Assembly: GCF_001695575.1 (NCBI RefSeq)
Contig: NZ_LUAX01000001.1
Coordinates: 1,674,001 to 1,738,000, forward strand
Length of the DNA: 64,000 nucleotides
Direction of reading: 5' to 3'
Source: Vibrio europaeus
GTDB lineage: Bacteria > Pseudomonadota > Gammaproteobacteria > Enterobacterales > Vibrionaceae
Below the pieces are notes generated by a model. The model was given only the letters and a program-made list of their open reading frames with translations. It searched no databases and was not told the origin of the DNA. Positions 27,974 to 36,474 of this stretch are shown piece by piece. The first letter of the stretch is position 1. Each line of letters opens with the position of its first letter. The position numbers and the translations under genes are program-made.

Positions 27974-29173
27974 CTACAAACTAAGAATCACACCTGCAAT
28001 TGATGCGCTCATTAGGTTTGCCATGACACCCGCCGCAATGGCGCGGAAGCCGTATTTGGAAATGAATGGACGCTTTTCAGGCACTAGGCTTCCCAAGCCA
28101 CCGATGAGCATAGCCATGGTTGAGATGTTAGCAAAGCCGCACAATGCAAAGGTCACGATAGCTTGTGAGTGCTCACTTAATTGTGCTTTGACATCCATTA
28201 ATTGGATAAAGGCGACAAACTCGTTCACAACGATCTTATTACCGATTAACGAACCTGCAGTGATGGCTTCATTCCAAGGAACGCCGAGTAGCCACGCCAC
28301 TGGTGCAAACACATAACCAAGGATTAACTCAAAACTCAGCTCTACTCCAACTAGACTGCCAACCCACCCTAGCATGCCGTTAAGCATCGCTATCACACTG
28401 ATAAACGCAAGTAAGGTTGCGCCAACCGCGACTGCAATACGCAAACCAGACATAGCACCGTCAGCCATAGCTTCAACGACGTTGGTCGCTTTCGGCATCT
28501 CGGCATTATCTAGCTCAGTGCTCGGGCTGATGGTTTCCGTTTCAGGTACTAAGATCTTAGCCATCAACAAACCTGCCGGAGCCGACATAAACGCCGCAGC
28601 AATCAGGTAGTTGAGATCCACACCTAGCGACGCGTAACCAACCAAGGTGCCACCAGCGACAGAAGCAAGACCACCACACATAACAGCGAAAAACTGCGAG
28701 TCTGTCATCTGCTTTAAGTACGGTTTTACCACTAGCGGCGCTTCAATCATGCCGACAAAAATGTTTGCTGTCGCTGACAACGACTCGGCACGACCAATGC
28801 CCAATAGCTTTTGCAGCCCACCACCAATAAAGTTAATCACTTTTGGCATAAGCCCTATGTGGTACAAACCTGAAATCAGCGCCGAGAAAAAGATGATGAT
28901 GCCAAGAACGTTGATTGCAAACGTAAAACCACCAGTTGCCAAGCCGCCAAACAAGAAAGCGATACCTTCTTGACCATAGTTAATCAGGTTGGAGACGGCG
29001 CCTGTCACGCTGTTCAGCGCTTCTTTACCTGCTGGTACGTACAACACCAATAGCGCAAAGGTAATTTGCAATGCAAACGCGAGCGATACCGTTTTAAAAT
29101 TAATTTTCTTTCTATTTGTAGAGAGCAGCCAAGCGGTAAATAGAATGGCTACAACACCAAGAATTGAGTTCAT
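27974..29173 (-). CDS. nupC: NupC-type concentrative nucleoside transporter
   Basis: Inner-membrane cation-coupled nucleoside importer of the CNT family. The 399-residue length matches NupC. Family motifs are visible: GGLASVAGGTLVGYASLGVD, APAGLLMAKILVPETE, an EAITAGSLIGNKIVVNEFVAF segment split around Glu and Asn that in CNT proteins contacts the nucleoside, and FALCGFANISTMAMLIGGLG near the C-terminus. It is transcribed toward folD; no terminator hairpin with a T-run is seen, but repeat modules occupy its 3' flank. Exact substrate range cannot be told. Confidence 0.92.
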   Translation of the reverse strand: MNSILGVVAILFTAWLLSTNRKKINFKTVSLAFALQITFALLVLYVPAGKEALNSVTGAVSNLINYGQEGIAFLFGGLATGGFTFAINVLGIIIFFSALISGLYHIGLMPKVINFIGGGLQKLLGIGRAESLSATANIFVGMIEAPLVVKPYLKQMTDSQFFAVMCGGLASVAGGTLVGYASLGVDLNYLIAAAFMSAPAGLLMAKILVPETETISPSTELDNAEMPKATNVVEAMADGAMSGLRIAVAVGATLLAFISVIAMLNGMLGWVGSLVGVELSFELILGYVFAPVAWLLGVPWNEAITAGSLIGNKIVVNEFVAFIQLMDVKAQLSEHSQAIVTFALCGFANISTMAMLIGGLGSLVPEKRPFISKYGFRAIAAGVMANLMSASIAGVILSL

Positions 29174-29402
29174 AACATGAATCCGACAGAAGGGGGAACA
29201 AGAGTGGCGTCGGAGTCTAGCGCTCTAAAAATGAGATGCAAGTCACAGTTGTTAACTGGATGTATTTTGCAGAGATTAAAATATCGCCACACAAATAACC
29301 CATTGATAATTAGACATATAAACGTTTGCCTATCACTATACTTTCCAAGTGGAAATGATGTTTATGGAGTAAGAAAAATTAATCTTGCCAAGGTGGTACA
29401 GG

Positions 29403-30344
29403 TCAGGGCCTTTGAATATAGGGCGCTAGTTTCTTATCCCAATGGCAAGGGTTACCAATTTTCTGCTTAATAAAATCCATCACGGCTACTGTCTTCTTAG
29501 GTAAGAAACGACGACTTGGATAGACAGCGTAAAACGGCATACTTTGCGAAGCGTTCCAATTGGGAAACAGTTGGATAAGTTGACCGGTTTTAAACTCATC
29601 GCCGATAAGATAAGTCGCTAGATAAGCGATGCCCCACCCTGCAACCGCGGCATCACGGACCGCTTCTGCTAAGTCGACCGAATAATTCCCAGAGACTTTA
29701 ATGCTCAACTGTTCTTGAGGGTTGCTAAATGACCATCGGGTATAGTCCCGTTCCCAGCTTCGATAAATCAGGCAATTATGTTCCGTCAGCTCACTTGGGT
29801 GACTTGGTGTTTGGTGCTTAACTAAATAATCAGGAGAGGCTGCAACCACAAACTGCGAGTCCGCTAAACGCTGAGCCACATAGCCTTCAGGTAGATGCTC
29901 ATTGTTGGTAATCCACAGATCCAACCCCTCTTCAAGCATATCCACTTTGTAGTCGAACAAATGCACTTCAACCTGAAGGTTAGGATATTGCTGGCGAAGC
30001 TCATCAATCGCAGGAATAATGTGCAATGTACCAAAAGATTGCGACAGACCAATTTTCACTAGCCCTGCTACCTCATCACGCTGGCTTTCAACCTCTAACT
30101 GAGCCTCCCCCACTATCGAAACCAACTGAGCGCAATGTTCGTAAAATTTTTGCCCCGCCTCAGTTGGCGTAAAGCTGCGCGTCGTACGTTGCACAAGCTT
30201 TACACCCAACGATGATTCAAGCTGAGCTAATTGCTTACTCACATGAGAGACAGACACTCCTAAGCTTTTAGCAGCCAAGGTAAAATTCTTATGTTTGAGC
30301 AAAGCGGCAAACACTACCATTTGCGCAGCACGTTCTGAAAGCAC
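29403..30344 (-). CDS. LysR-family transcriptional regulator
   Basis: A 313-residue regulator with an N-terminal winged helix-turn-helix (FTLAAKSLGVSVSHVSKQLAQLE, residues about 21-43) and a two-lobed effector domain from about residue 92 (VKIGLSQSFGTLHIIPAI). It resembles the large CrgA-like group, in which the ligand is usually unknown. Upstream of nupC on the same strand, separated by 229 bp without a gene, so it is not clearly co-transcribed. No target gene can be assigned. Confidence 0.88.
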   Translation of the reverse strand: MLSERAAQMVVFAALLKHKNFTLAAKSLGVSVSHVSKQLAQLESSLGVKLVQRTTRSFTPTEAGQKFYEHCAQLVSIVGEAQLEVESQRDEVAGLVKIGLSQSFGTLHIIPAIDELRQQYPNLQVEVHLFDYKVDMLEEGLDLWITNNEHLPEGYVAQRLADSQFVVAASPDYLVKHQTPSHPSELTEHNCLIYRSWERDYTRWSFSNPQEQLSIKVSGNYSVDLAEAVRDAAVAGWGIAYLATYLIGDEFKTGQLIQLFPNWNASQSMPFYAVYPSRRFLPKKTVAVMDFIKQKIGNPCHWDKKLAPYIQRP

Positions 30345-30358
30345 GGGATCTCCAAAAG

Positions 30359-30385
30359 AAAAAGGAGCTCAAGAGAGCTCCTTTT
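30359..30385. terminator. Terminator of the lytic transglycosylase gene
   Basis: AAAAGGAGCTC pairs with GAGCTCCTTTT around a 5-nt loop, with A- and T-rich flanks. It lies just after the minus-strand transglycosylase gene and just upstream of the LysR gene. Confidence 0.8.
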
Positions 30386-30400
30386 GTTTAAATTTTTTGT

Positions 30401-31366
30401 CTACAACGTAATTCTATCAGCAAGATGACTGACAGCTAAAGCGAAGTAGTAAGAGCGATTCCACTTCATCAGTACATTGTAGTTGTTGTATACCAAATAG
30501 ACTCGCCCGTTGGCATTGTCTGGCGCAGTCAACCATGCATCCACATCCACTTGTGGCAGCGAACTACCATCGTAACGAGTGATGCCAAGTTGATTCCATT
30601 CCGCTAGGGTTTTCTCTTTACCTTCAACACGACCTTCTAGGTCCATGTCGAAACCTTGCGGTAGCTTAACCTGACGTCCCCAAGTGAACTTGTCATTCCA
30701 ACCAGATTGACTCAGATAATTGGCGGCTGACGCGAACACATCCGCTTCTGTATTCCAAATGTCTTTCTTACCATCACCGCTTCCGTCAGCAGCATAAGAA
30801 AGGAACGAGCTTGGCATAAACTGACATTGCCCCATAGCCCCAGCCCAAGAGCCTTTAAAGTTGCTGACTGAGATATGCCCTTCTTGCAAGATTTGCAGTG
30901 CGGCCATGGTTTCTTTGCGGAAGAAGGCTTCTCGGCGACCGTCGTAGGCGAGCGTTGATAGTGCATCGATCACTGGGTAGTTACCCGTGAACTTACCGAA
31001 GTTACTTTCTACACCCCAAAGCGCAACGATAAAACGTGGTTGTACACCGTATTCTTCACCAATTCGGCTTAACTCAGCATAGTGCTCTTTGTATAGCGCT
31101 TTCGCTTGTTTTACCTTCCAATCAGGGACTGCACGAGGAATGTACTCATCCAGTGTTAACTTCTTTTCCGGTTGGTTCTTATCCGCTTTTACAGCACGAG
31201 GCTTATGAGTCACATTGTCAAAAGCCTGATTGATAATTTGCTCCGAAATACCATTGGTTCGAGCTTCTTGTTTTAAGCCTTCAACATATTGCTCAAAACT
31301 GACCTCATTTGCATAAACAGAGGTAGAGAGTGTTAATCCTAGAACGACTGACAGTAGTTTTTTCAC
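30401..31366 (-). CDS. Lytic murein transglycosylase, MltB family
   Basis: Periplasmic enzyme that cleaves peptidoglycan to form 1,6-anhydromuropeptides. It has a signal peptide (KKLLSVVLGLTLSTSVYA) without lipobox, so it is soluble or loosely bound. The catalytic Glu lies in VALWGVESNFGKFTG; other family stretches are GSWAGAMGQCQFMPSSF and WGRQVKLPQGFD. The frame extends to an ATG at 31384, but the AGGAGG site lies inside that extension, 5 nt before a GTG at 31366, which is the preferred start (321 residues). Located between ycgL and a LysR gene. Confidence 0.9.
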   Translation of the reverse strand: MKKLLSVVLGLTLSTSVYANEVSFEQYVEGLKQEARTNGISEQIINQAFDNVTHKPRAVKADKNQPEKKLTLDEYIPRAVPDWKVKQAKALYKEHYAELSRIGEEYGVQPRFIVALWGVESNFGKFTGNYPVIDALSTLAYDGRREAFFRKETMAALQILQEGHISVSNFKGSWAGAMGQCQFMPSSFLSYAADGSGDGKKDIWNTEADVFASAANYLSQSGWNDKFTWGRQVKLPQGFDMDLEGRVEGKEKTLAEWNQLGITRYDGSSLPQVDVDAWLTAPDNANGRVYLVYNNYNVLMKWNRSYYFALAVSHLADRITL

Positions 31367-31409
31367 ATTGCCCTCCTTGAGCAATAGAAACCAACAATCT
31401 AATTATTAT

Positions 31410-31697
31410 TTACTCTTCAGATTGCTGACGAGCTTGTTTTTGCTCTTTATATTCATCGAGTAGGTTTTTTGGTGGCGGTGGCAACTGCAAGAAAAAGCCA
31501 TCATCTATTAAAGACTGTTTTACTTTCTCAACATCAACTTGTGCCAGTGTGCGCCCTTCCAGTTTGACCACCATAACCATAATAGGTTTGCCAAACATCT
31601 GCATTAAAGTGTCAGGAACTTGTGAAAAATCATCCTTTTTCGGGATATATAGGTAAGCGCCTTCTTTTTTAGAACTTTTGTAAATTGCACAAAGCAT
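31410..31697 (-). CDS. ycgL: YcgL-family protein
   Basis: Small soluble protein of the YcgL family, function unknown, 95 residues from the ATG at 31697. Hallmarks are [39 protein letters not shown] and a charged Gln-rich tail. An ATG 18 bp upstream is in frame, but an AAAGG site precedes the inner ATG with proper spacing. It lies divergent from minC, an arrangement also seen in enterobacteria. Confidence 0.9.
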   Translation of the reverse strand: MLCAIYKSSKKEGAYLYIPKKDDFSQVPDTLMQMFGKPIMVMVVKLEGRTLAQVDVEKVKQSLIDDGFFLQLPPPPKNLLDEYKEQKQARQQSEE

Positions 31698-31858
31698 TGG
31701 AAGCCTTTTATCCATTTATTTCATTGAACGTCAATGTTTCGCTATTTTTTAAAGCAAAACACTCAATTGAGCGCAAGATAACTTGCTGTGCTTATTCTGG
31801 GAATATAACATGACACCCCTAGTCTCAGGCAACGCCCTTAAGAGGTTGTAAGTAAAAG

Positions 31859-32521
31859 ATGTCACACACCCCAGACCTAAAAGGCAGCAGCTTTACTTTG
31901 TCAGTTTTGCACCTTTCTGACAACAATGTTGATAAAACTATTCATTTCTTACAAGAAAAGGTAGAGCAGGCACCGGCATTTTTTGCTCATGCGCCCGTTG
32001 TCATTAATATTTCAAAAGTCGATGGTGATATTGACTTTGTGAGACTGAAAGAAGGTATTTCCCAAGCAGGTATGATTCCCGTAGGCGTCACAGGCTGCAA
32101 AGACAAGCGCACACAGAATTTAGCCTCTGAAGCTAAGTTTGCGGTCATGTCTGCGAGCAAGTCTCCAGCGCAAGCTCCTATGAAGATGACACCAACCAAG
32201 ATTATCCGTACGCCAGTACGTTCTGGGCAACAAATATATGCCAAGGACAGCGATCTTGTGGTGCTCAATCATGTTAGCGAGGGAGCTGAGGTCATTGCAG
32301 ATGGTTCTATTCATATCCACGGTACTCTACGCGGCCGCGCTATAGCGGGGGCGAGCGGAAACACTGGCGCAGTCATCATCTGCAATAAGCTTAATGCTGA
32401 ACTTATGTCGATCGCAGGACACTACTGGCTCACCGAGCAGTTCGCCGACGAGTTTTGGCAGCAAAAAGTTATGTTCAGTTTGCAAGACGACTCGCTAAAG
32501 TTCGAGTTGTTAACGATTTAA
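31859..32521 (+). CDS. minC: MinC, septum-site inhibitor
   Basis: Blocks FtsZ assembly away from mid-cell when recruited by MinD. The 220 residues form an N-terminal FtsZ-binding domain (to about 105), a linker and a C-terminal beta-helix with [20 protein letters not shown] and [17 protein letters not shown]. First gene of minCDE, 18 bp before minD. AGAGG lies 12 nt before the ATG, a somewhat long spacing. Confidence 0.96.
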   Translation: MSHTPDLKGSSFTLSVLHLSDNNVDKTIHFLQEKVEQAPAFFAHAPVVINISKVDGDIDFVRLKEGISQAGMIPVGVTGCKDKRTQNLASEAKFAVMSASKSPAQAPMKMTPTKIIRTPVRSGQQIYAKDSDLVVLNHVSEGAEVIADGSIHIHGTLRGRAIAGASGNTGAVIICNKLNAELMSIAGHYWLTEQFADEFWQQKVMFSLQDDSLKFELLTI

Positions 32522-32539
32522 TCTTATAAGGAACACATA

Positions 32540-33352
32540 ATGGCACGCGTTATTGTTGTCACTTCAGGTAAAGGTGGTGTGGGTAAAACCACTTCAAGCG
32601 CCGCAATCGCTTCAGGCCTTGCTGTAAAAGGAAAGAAAACGGCAGTTATCGATTTCGATATTGGTCTGCGTAACCTCGATCTTATCATGGGCTGTGAACG
32701 CCGCGTGGTTTACGACTTCGTCAACGTAATCAACGGCGAAGCGACATTGAACCAAGCAATGATCAAAGACAAGCGCACGGAGAACCTGTTCATTCTTCCT
32801 GCCTCACAAACTCGTGATAAGGATGCGCTCACCAAAGAAGGGGTTCGCCGCATCTTAGATGAGTTAGACGAAATGGGCTTTGACTTTATTATCTGTGATT
32901 CTCCCGCAGGCATCGAGCAAGGCGCATTAATGGCGCTATACTTTGCAGATGAGGCCATTGTTACCACTAACCCTGAAGTCTCTTCTGTACGCGACTCCGA
33001 CCGCATTCTTGGCATCCTAGATTCTAAGTCTCGCCGCGCAGAAGAAGGTTTAGAGCCAGTAAAACAGCATCTATTGCTGACGCGCTACAACCCAGCGCGA
33101 GTGACTCAAGGTGAAATGCTAAGCGTTGAAGACGTAGAGGAGATCCTACATATCTCACTACTGGGTGTTATCCCTGAGAGCCAAGCGGTACTAAATGCCT
33201 CTAACAAAGGCGTACCTGTCATTTTCGACGATCAGTCTGATGCAGGTATGGCATACAACGACACCGTTGAGCGTCTGCTAGGTCAGCAAGTGGATTTCCG
33301 CTTCCTGACTGAACAGAAGAAAGGAATCTTTAAACGACTATTTGGAGGCTAA
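32540..33352 (+). CDS. minD: MinD, septum-positioning ATPase
   Basis: ParA-like ATPase that binds the membrane with ATP, recruits MinC and oscillates with MinE. The 270 residues begin with the deviant Walker A GKGGVGKTT (10-18), continue with DFDIGLRNLDLIMGCERR, and end in an amphipathic membrane-targeting helix (KKGIFKRLFGG). An AAGGAAC site precedes it. The TAA is followed without a gap by the minE ATG. Confidence 0.97.
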   Translation: MARVIVVTSGKGGVGKTTSSAAIASGLAVKGKKTAVIDFDIGLRNLDLIMGCERRVVYDFVNVINGEATLNQAMIKDKRTENLFILPASQTRDKDALTKEGVRRILDELDEMGFDFIICDSPAGIEQGALMALYFADEAIVTTNPEVSSVRDSDRILGILDSKSRRAEEGLEPVKQHLLLTRYNPARVTQGEMLSVEDVEEILHISLLGVIPESQAVLNASNKGVPVIFDDQSDAGMAYNDTVERLLGQQVDFRFLTEQKKGIFKRLFGG

Positions 33353-33616
33353 ATGTCATTACTTGAGTTTTTCCGTCCCCAGAAAAAAAGCTCTGCAAAT
33401 TTAGCCAAAGAGCGTCTACAAATTATTGTTGCCGAGCGCCGTAGCCAAGGTGACCCAGCACCGTCGTACTTGCCACAGCTAAAAGAAGATATTCTTAAGG
33501 TGATCAGCAAGTACGTGGCTATCGACCCTTCTATGGTTGATTTGTCATTCGAGCACAAAGATGACGATATTTCTGTACTAGAGCTTAACGTTAAGTTACC
33601 AGAAGACGAGAACTAG
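33353..33616 (+). CDS. minE: MinE, topological specificity factor
   Basis: Stimulates MinD ATPase and confines division to mid-cell. Its 87 residues include the anti-MinCD segment ([14 protein letters not shown]) and a dimerisation domain. The ATG abuts the minD stop. The TAG stop codon (33614-33616) is formed inside the first unit of a CTAGAGAG tandem array, so the array abuts the coding end. Confidence 0.96.
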   Translation: MSLLEFFRPQKKSSANLAKERLQIIVAERRSQGDPAPSYLPQLKEDILKVISKYVAIDPSMVDLSFEHKDDDISVLELNVKLPEDEN

Positions 33617-33680
33617 AGAGCTAGAGAGCTAGAGAGCTAGAGAGCTAGAGAGCTAGAGAGCTAGAGAGCTAGAGAGCTAG
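33613..33680. repeat. Tandem array of CTAGAGAG, 8 copies plus CTAG
   Basis: Sixty-eight bp of perfect 8-bp units beginning at the last base of the final minE sense codon and including its TAG stop. It is followed 11 bp later by the minE terminator, so it should be transcribed as the minE 3' untranslated region. Confidence 0.97.
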
Positions 33681-33691
33681 GAAAGTTTCGA

Positions 33692-33720
33692 GGGTTGATG
33701 TGAGAGCATCAACCCTTTTT
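33692..33720 (+). terminator. Terminator of minCDE
   Basis: GGGTTGATG pairs with CATCAACCC around a 6-nt loop, followed by TTTTT. Confidence 0.92.
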
Positions 33721-33724
33721 ATTT

Positions 33725-33771
33725 GCGAACGCTTCGCTTATGGATGCGTGATGCTGGAACGGACTTCGTCC
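33725..33771. repeat. Dispersed mini-hairpin module (copy 2)
   Basis: Contains GCGAACGCTTCGC (33725-33737) and GGACTTCGTCC (33761-33771), the inverted forms of the AGCGAAGCGTT and GGACGAAGTCC units found at 34054 and 27947. Placed between the minE terminator and the GGAAAACT array. Confidence 0.8.
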
Positions 33772-33774
33772 TAT

Positions 33775-33844
33775 GGAAAACTGGAAAACTGGAAAACTGG
33801 AAAACTGGAAAACTGGAAAACTGGAAAACTGGAAAACTGGAAAA
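33775..33844. repeat. Tandem array of GGAAAACT, 8 copies plus a partial
   Basis: Eight perfect units (33775-33838) and a broken ninth. The array begins 4 bp after a mini-hairpin. The repetitive reading frames across it (Lys-Leu-Glu-Asn-Trp-Lys-Thr-Gly) are by-products of the repeat and not genes. Confidence 0.97.
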
Positions 33845-34026
33845 AGTTTGTAGGATTGGTATTAAATGCAAACCCTTATTGATTACTTGGTCATCCTCAA
33901 GAGCGAGTTGGGGATCTCTTGAAGTGGGTCGAATACTCAATGAGATTCCCTGTTGTTTCCTTCGTCAGTCTATCGGATGACACTAGATTGGTAACTATTT
34001 GAAGATTCAACTCTCGTTTTCTAGCA
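33845..34026. other. Non-coding stretch between minCDE and the chemoreceptor gene
   Basis: No gene, RNA or clear terminator is seen. It is bounded by the GGAAAACT array and the third mini-hairpin module. Confidence 0.5.
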
Positions 34027-34088
34027 GGGCGAAGCCCGATCCCGCTTTCCAGCAGCGAAGCGTTCTAGCCTCTCGTAGGACGAAGTCC
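34027..34088. repeat. Dispersed mini-hairpin module (copy 3)
   Basis: GGGCGAAGCCC (34027-34037), TCCCGCTTTCCA (34040-34051), GCGAAGC (34055-34061) and GGACGAAGTCC (34078-34088) in a row, ending 11 bp before the stop of the minus-strand chemoreceptor gene. Same parts as copy 1 in a different order. Confidence 0.85.
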
Positions 34089-34098
34089 GTCCTCGCTC

Positions 34099-36273
34099 TT
34101 ACACCTTAAACTGGTTAACGAGACGTTTCAGAGATTCAGCCTTCTGCTCTAGAGTTTGAGCTGAGCTCGCGGCCAAGTTTGCTTGCTCATTGGCAACAAC
34201 AGACACCTCAGACACACTTTCAACGTTCTTTGACACTTCGCCACTGGCTACTGATTGCTCTTCGGCAGCCGCCGCAATACTATCGATCATATTAGCCACG
34301 GTTTGCGCACCTTCGACGATTTCATCTAGGCTGACCCCTGCTTTTTTAACTAACTCTAGTCCTTCAGTAACTTGTGTCGCCCCTACTTCCATTCGTTCAA
34401 CCGCAAGTGAGGTTTCGTTTTGAATCGCTTCAATTGATTGTCCGATTTCTTGTGTTGCTGATGTGGTTCTATCTGCCAATGCACGAACTTCATCCGCGAC
34501 TACAGCAAAACCCCGCCCAGCTTCGCCAGCTCGCGCAGCCTCTATTGCCGCATTAAGTGCCAACAAATTCGTTTGCTCAGCAATTTCATTAATCACGCTG
34601 ATAATTTCGCCAATTTCAGAACCGCGCTTTCCTAGTTCTGCAACACTATTCGAAGACGCCGTTACAGCCTCATTAATGGCGTTCATTCCCTCAATGGTAC
34701 TTTGAACAACTTCACCACCTGAGTTAGCGGTAACACCTGCAGCTTGTGCATTTGCCGTGGCTTCTGAAGATTTCGTCGCCACCTCCTGAATGCTGTGGCT
34801 CATCTGTTCAATAGAAGATGAAATTTGAGCAATCTTCTCAGATTGAACCCCTAACTCATGTGACATATTGGTATTGGCCTGCGTGATCGACATTGTGCCG
34901 TCAACTACCTCATTCGTAGTGCGCAATACTTCGAGAATCGCCCCATTGGTTTTTTTCACAGCCTGATTGTAGCTAGCGGCCATCGCCCCTAATTCATCTT
35001 TAGAATCAATATCGATTGTATTGGTTAAATCCCCATTGGCTAAACGCTCTAGACCCGTTGCTACTTGTCTAACCGGGACAGTTATCGCTTTAAGCACCAC
35101 CCAAGCAATTACAGAGCCCAAGCCAATCGCAATAAGCGTACCAAGCATTAACATCGTTTCCGTCGTTTTGGCTGCCGACGCGGCTGCTGCTTGTCGCTCA
35201 TCCATCAAACCGTCTTCCATTGCAATAAAATCAGTGATTTGGTTACGAAATTGATCGAAATAGACTTTGCCCCGCGCTTCACCGACCAGTTTCGCCATAT
35301 CATTCATCGTTTTGGCGTCACCAATCTCACGCCTCAAATTGATGATTGGCGAAACAACCTCAGCTTGCCATTCACTGATGGTATCGTTCATCTCTTCTAG
35401 CAGCTTAACTTGCTGAGGATTATCGCTAACCGTTTGTTTAAGTTTAAATATCAGTTGCTTAAACTTTCCACTGCCTTGGTTATACGGGGCGAGGAAATCA
35501 TCTCTGCCCGCAAGAAGATAACCACGCATCCCCGTCTCCATATCAACCGCTGCCGCAAGTACGTCTTGAGCAGAAGCCATCACTTTATAAGTATGGTTGA
35601 CCCAATCTGTTGACTCACTGAGTTGCGAAAACGAGCTAAGTAACTCTTCTGTTTCTGATTTTTCTAAATAACCTTGCTCATTCAAGGTAACAAGGGAAAA
35701 AACGCTATTATCAAACTTATCTTTGTTGTTTTTTTGTCGCTGCTCTAAGAGCTGAGCCTCGCGCTCTGTAAACAAGGCAATTTGTCCGCGAAACTTATCA
35801 AAATAGACTTTTCCGTGCGCTTCACCGACGAGGTCTGACACATCATCCATGGTTTTAGCGTGCCCAATCTCACGCCTAAGTTCGATGATGGGTTCAGTGA
35901 CATTGACTCGCCAATCATTGATCGTTTGCTCAATCTCCTCTAAACGCTTGACCTGAACTGGGTTGTCATTAACCGTGTTCTTAAGTTCAGCCACTAGCTT
36001 AGTGAATCTTTGTTGACCATTCAGGTAAGGACCCAAAAAATCCTCTTTACCTGCGAGAAGAAACCCACGCATACCGGTTTCCATATCCACAGCAGCCGCT
36101 TCAATCCTCATCGCCTGCTGAATAACATTGTGAGTATGGTCAACCATGGCATTAGTTTGGACCTGGGAACGTGAACTTGTGATTGCAACAAAGGCCAAAA
36201 ACACGAGGAGAATGAGCGGAGCCCCTGTACCTAGCGCGATTTTGAACCTTAAGGGAATATTATTAAAATTCAT
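34099..36273 (-). CDS. Methyl-accepting chemotaxis protein with duplicated CHASE3-like sensor
   Basis: A 724-residue chemoreceptor. TM1 is at about residues 10-32 and TM2 at about 373-396. The periplasmic region holds two copies of a CHASE3-like helical domain about 181 residues apart: [12 protein letters not shown] occurs identically at 59-70 and 240-251, and LRREIG...KTM and VGEA-GKVYFD also recur. HAMP follows, then a signalling domain with [20 protein letters not shown] at its tip. The duplication is clear in sequence; the ligand is unknown. The gene's 3' end abuts the mini-hairpin repeats. Confidence 0.92.
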   Translation of the reverse strand: MNFNNIPLRFKIALGTGAPLILLVFLAFVAITSSRSQVQTNAMVDHTHNVIQQAMRIEAAAVDMETGMRGFLLAGKEDFLGPYLNGQQRFTKLVAELKNTVNDNPVQVKRLEEIEQTINDWRVNVTEPIIELRREIGHAKTMDDVSDLVGEAHGKVYFDKFRGQIALFTEREAQLLEQRQKNNKDKFDNSVFSLVTLNEQGYLEKSETEELLSSFSQLSESTDWVNHTYKVMASAQDVLAAAVDMETGMRGYLLAGRDDFLAPYNQGSGKFKQLIFKLKQTVSDNPQQVKLLEEMNDTISEWQAEVVSPIINLRREIGDAKTMNDMAKLVGEARGKVYFDQFRNQITDFIAMEDGLMDERQAAAASAAKTTETMLMLGTLIAIGLGSVIAWVVLKAITVPVRQVATGLERLANGDLTNTIDIDSKDELGAMAASYNQAVKKTNGAILEVLRTTNEVVDGTMSITQANTNMSHELGVQSEKIAQISSSIEQMSHSIQEVATKSSEATANAQAAGVTANSGGEVVQSTIEGMNAINEAVTASSNSVAELGKRGSEIGEIISVINEIAEQTNLLALNAAIEAARAGEAGRGFAVVADEVRALADRTTSATQEIGQSIEAIQNETSLAVERMEVGATQVTEGLELVKKAGVSLDEIVEGAQTVANMIDSIAAAAEEQSVASGEVSKNVESVSEVSVVANEQANLAASSAQTLEQKAESLKRLVNQFKV

Positions 36274-36384
36274 GGTTCTATCCTTGACGAGTAATCTTCT
36301 TCCAAATGGAGCGTTACTTAACTATAGGTATAGACATAAATGAAAAGTTTATCGAACAATTCACCCTAACGAAGTAGACGAAAA

Positions 36385-36410
36385 AAGCCCCAGTCTTTCG
36401 ACTGGGGCTT
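36385..36410. terminator. Terminator of adhE
   Basis: AAGCCCCAGTC pairs with GACTGGGGCTT around TTTC; on the minus strand it is followed by TTTTCG. It lies 65 bp after adhE. Confidence 0.88.
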
Positions 36411-36474
36411 TGGTCTTTTCCCGATAGATAAGTGTCGTGCTAGCGAAAACTTATCTCATGCTGAATCTTACTTA

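Noticed and set aside
33700..33882. Reading frame encoding repeated Lys-Leu-Glu-Asn-Trp-Lys-Thr-Gly
   Set aside because: It is produced entirely by the GGAAAACT tandem array, with no ribosome-binding site, and a similar frame exists on the opposite strand.
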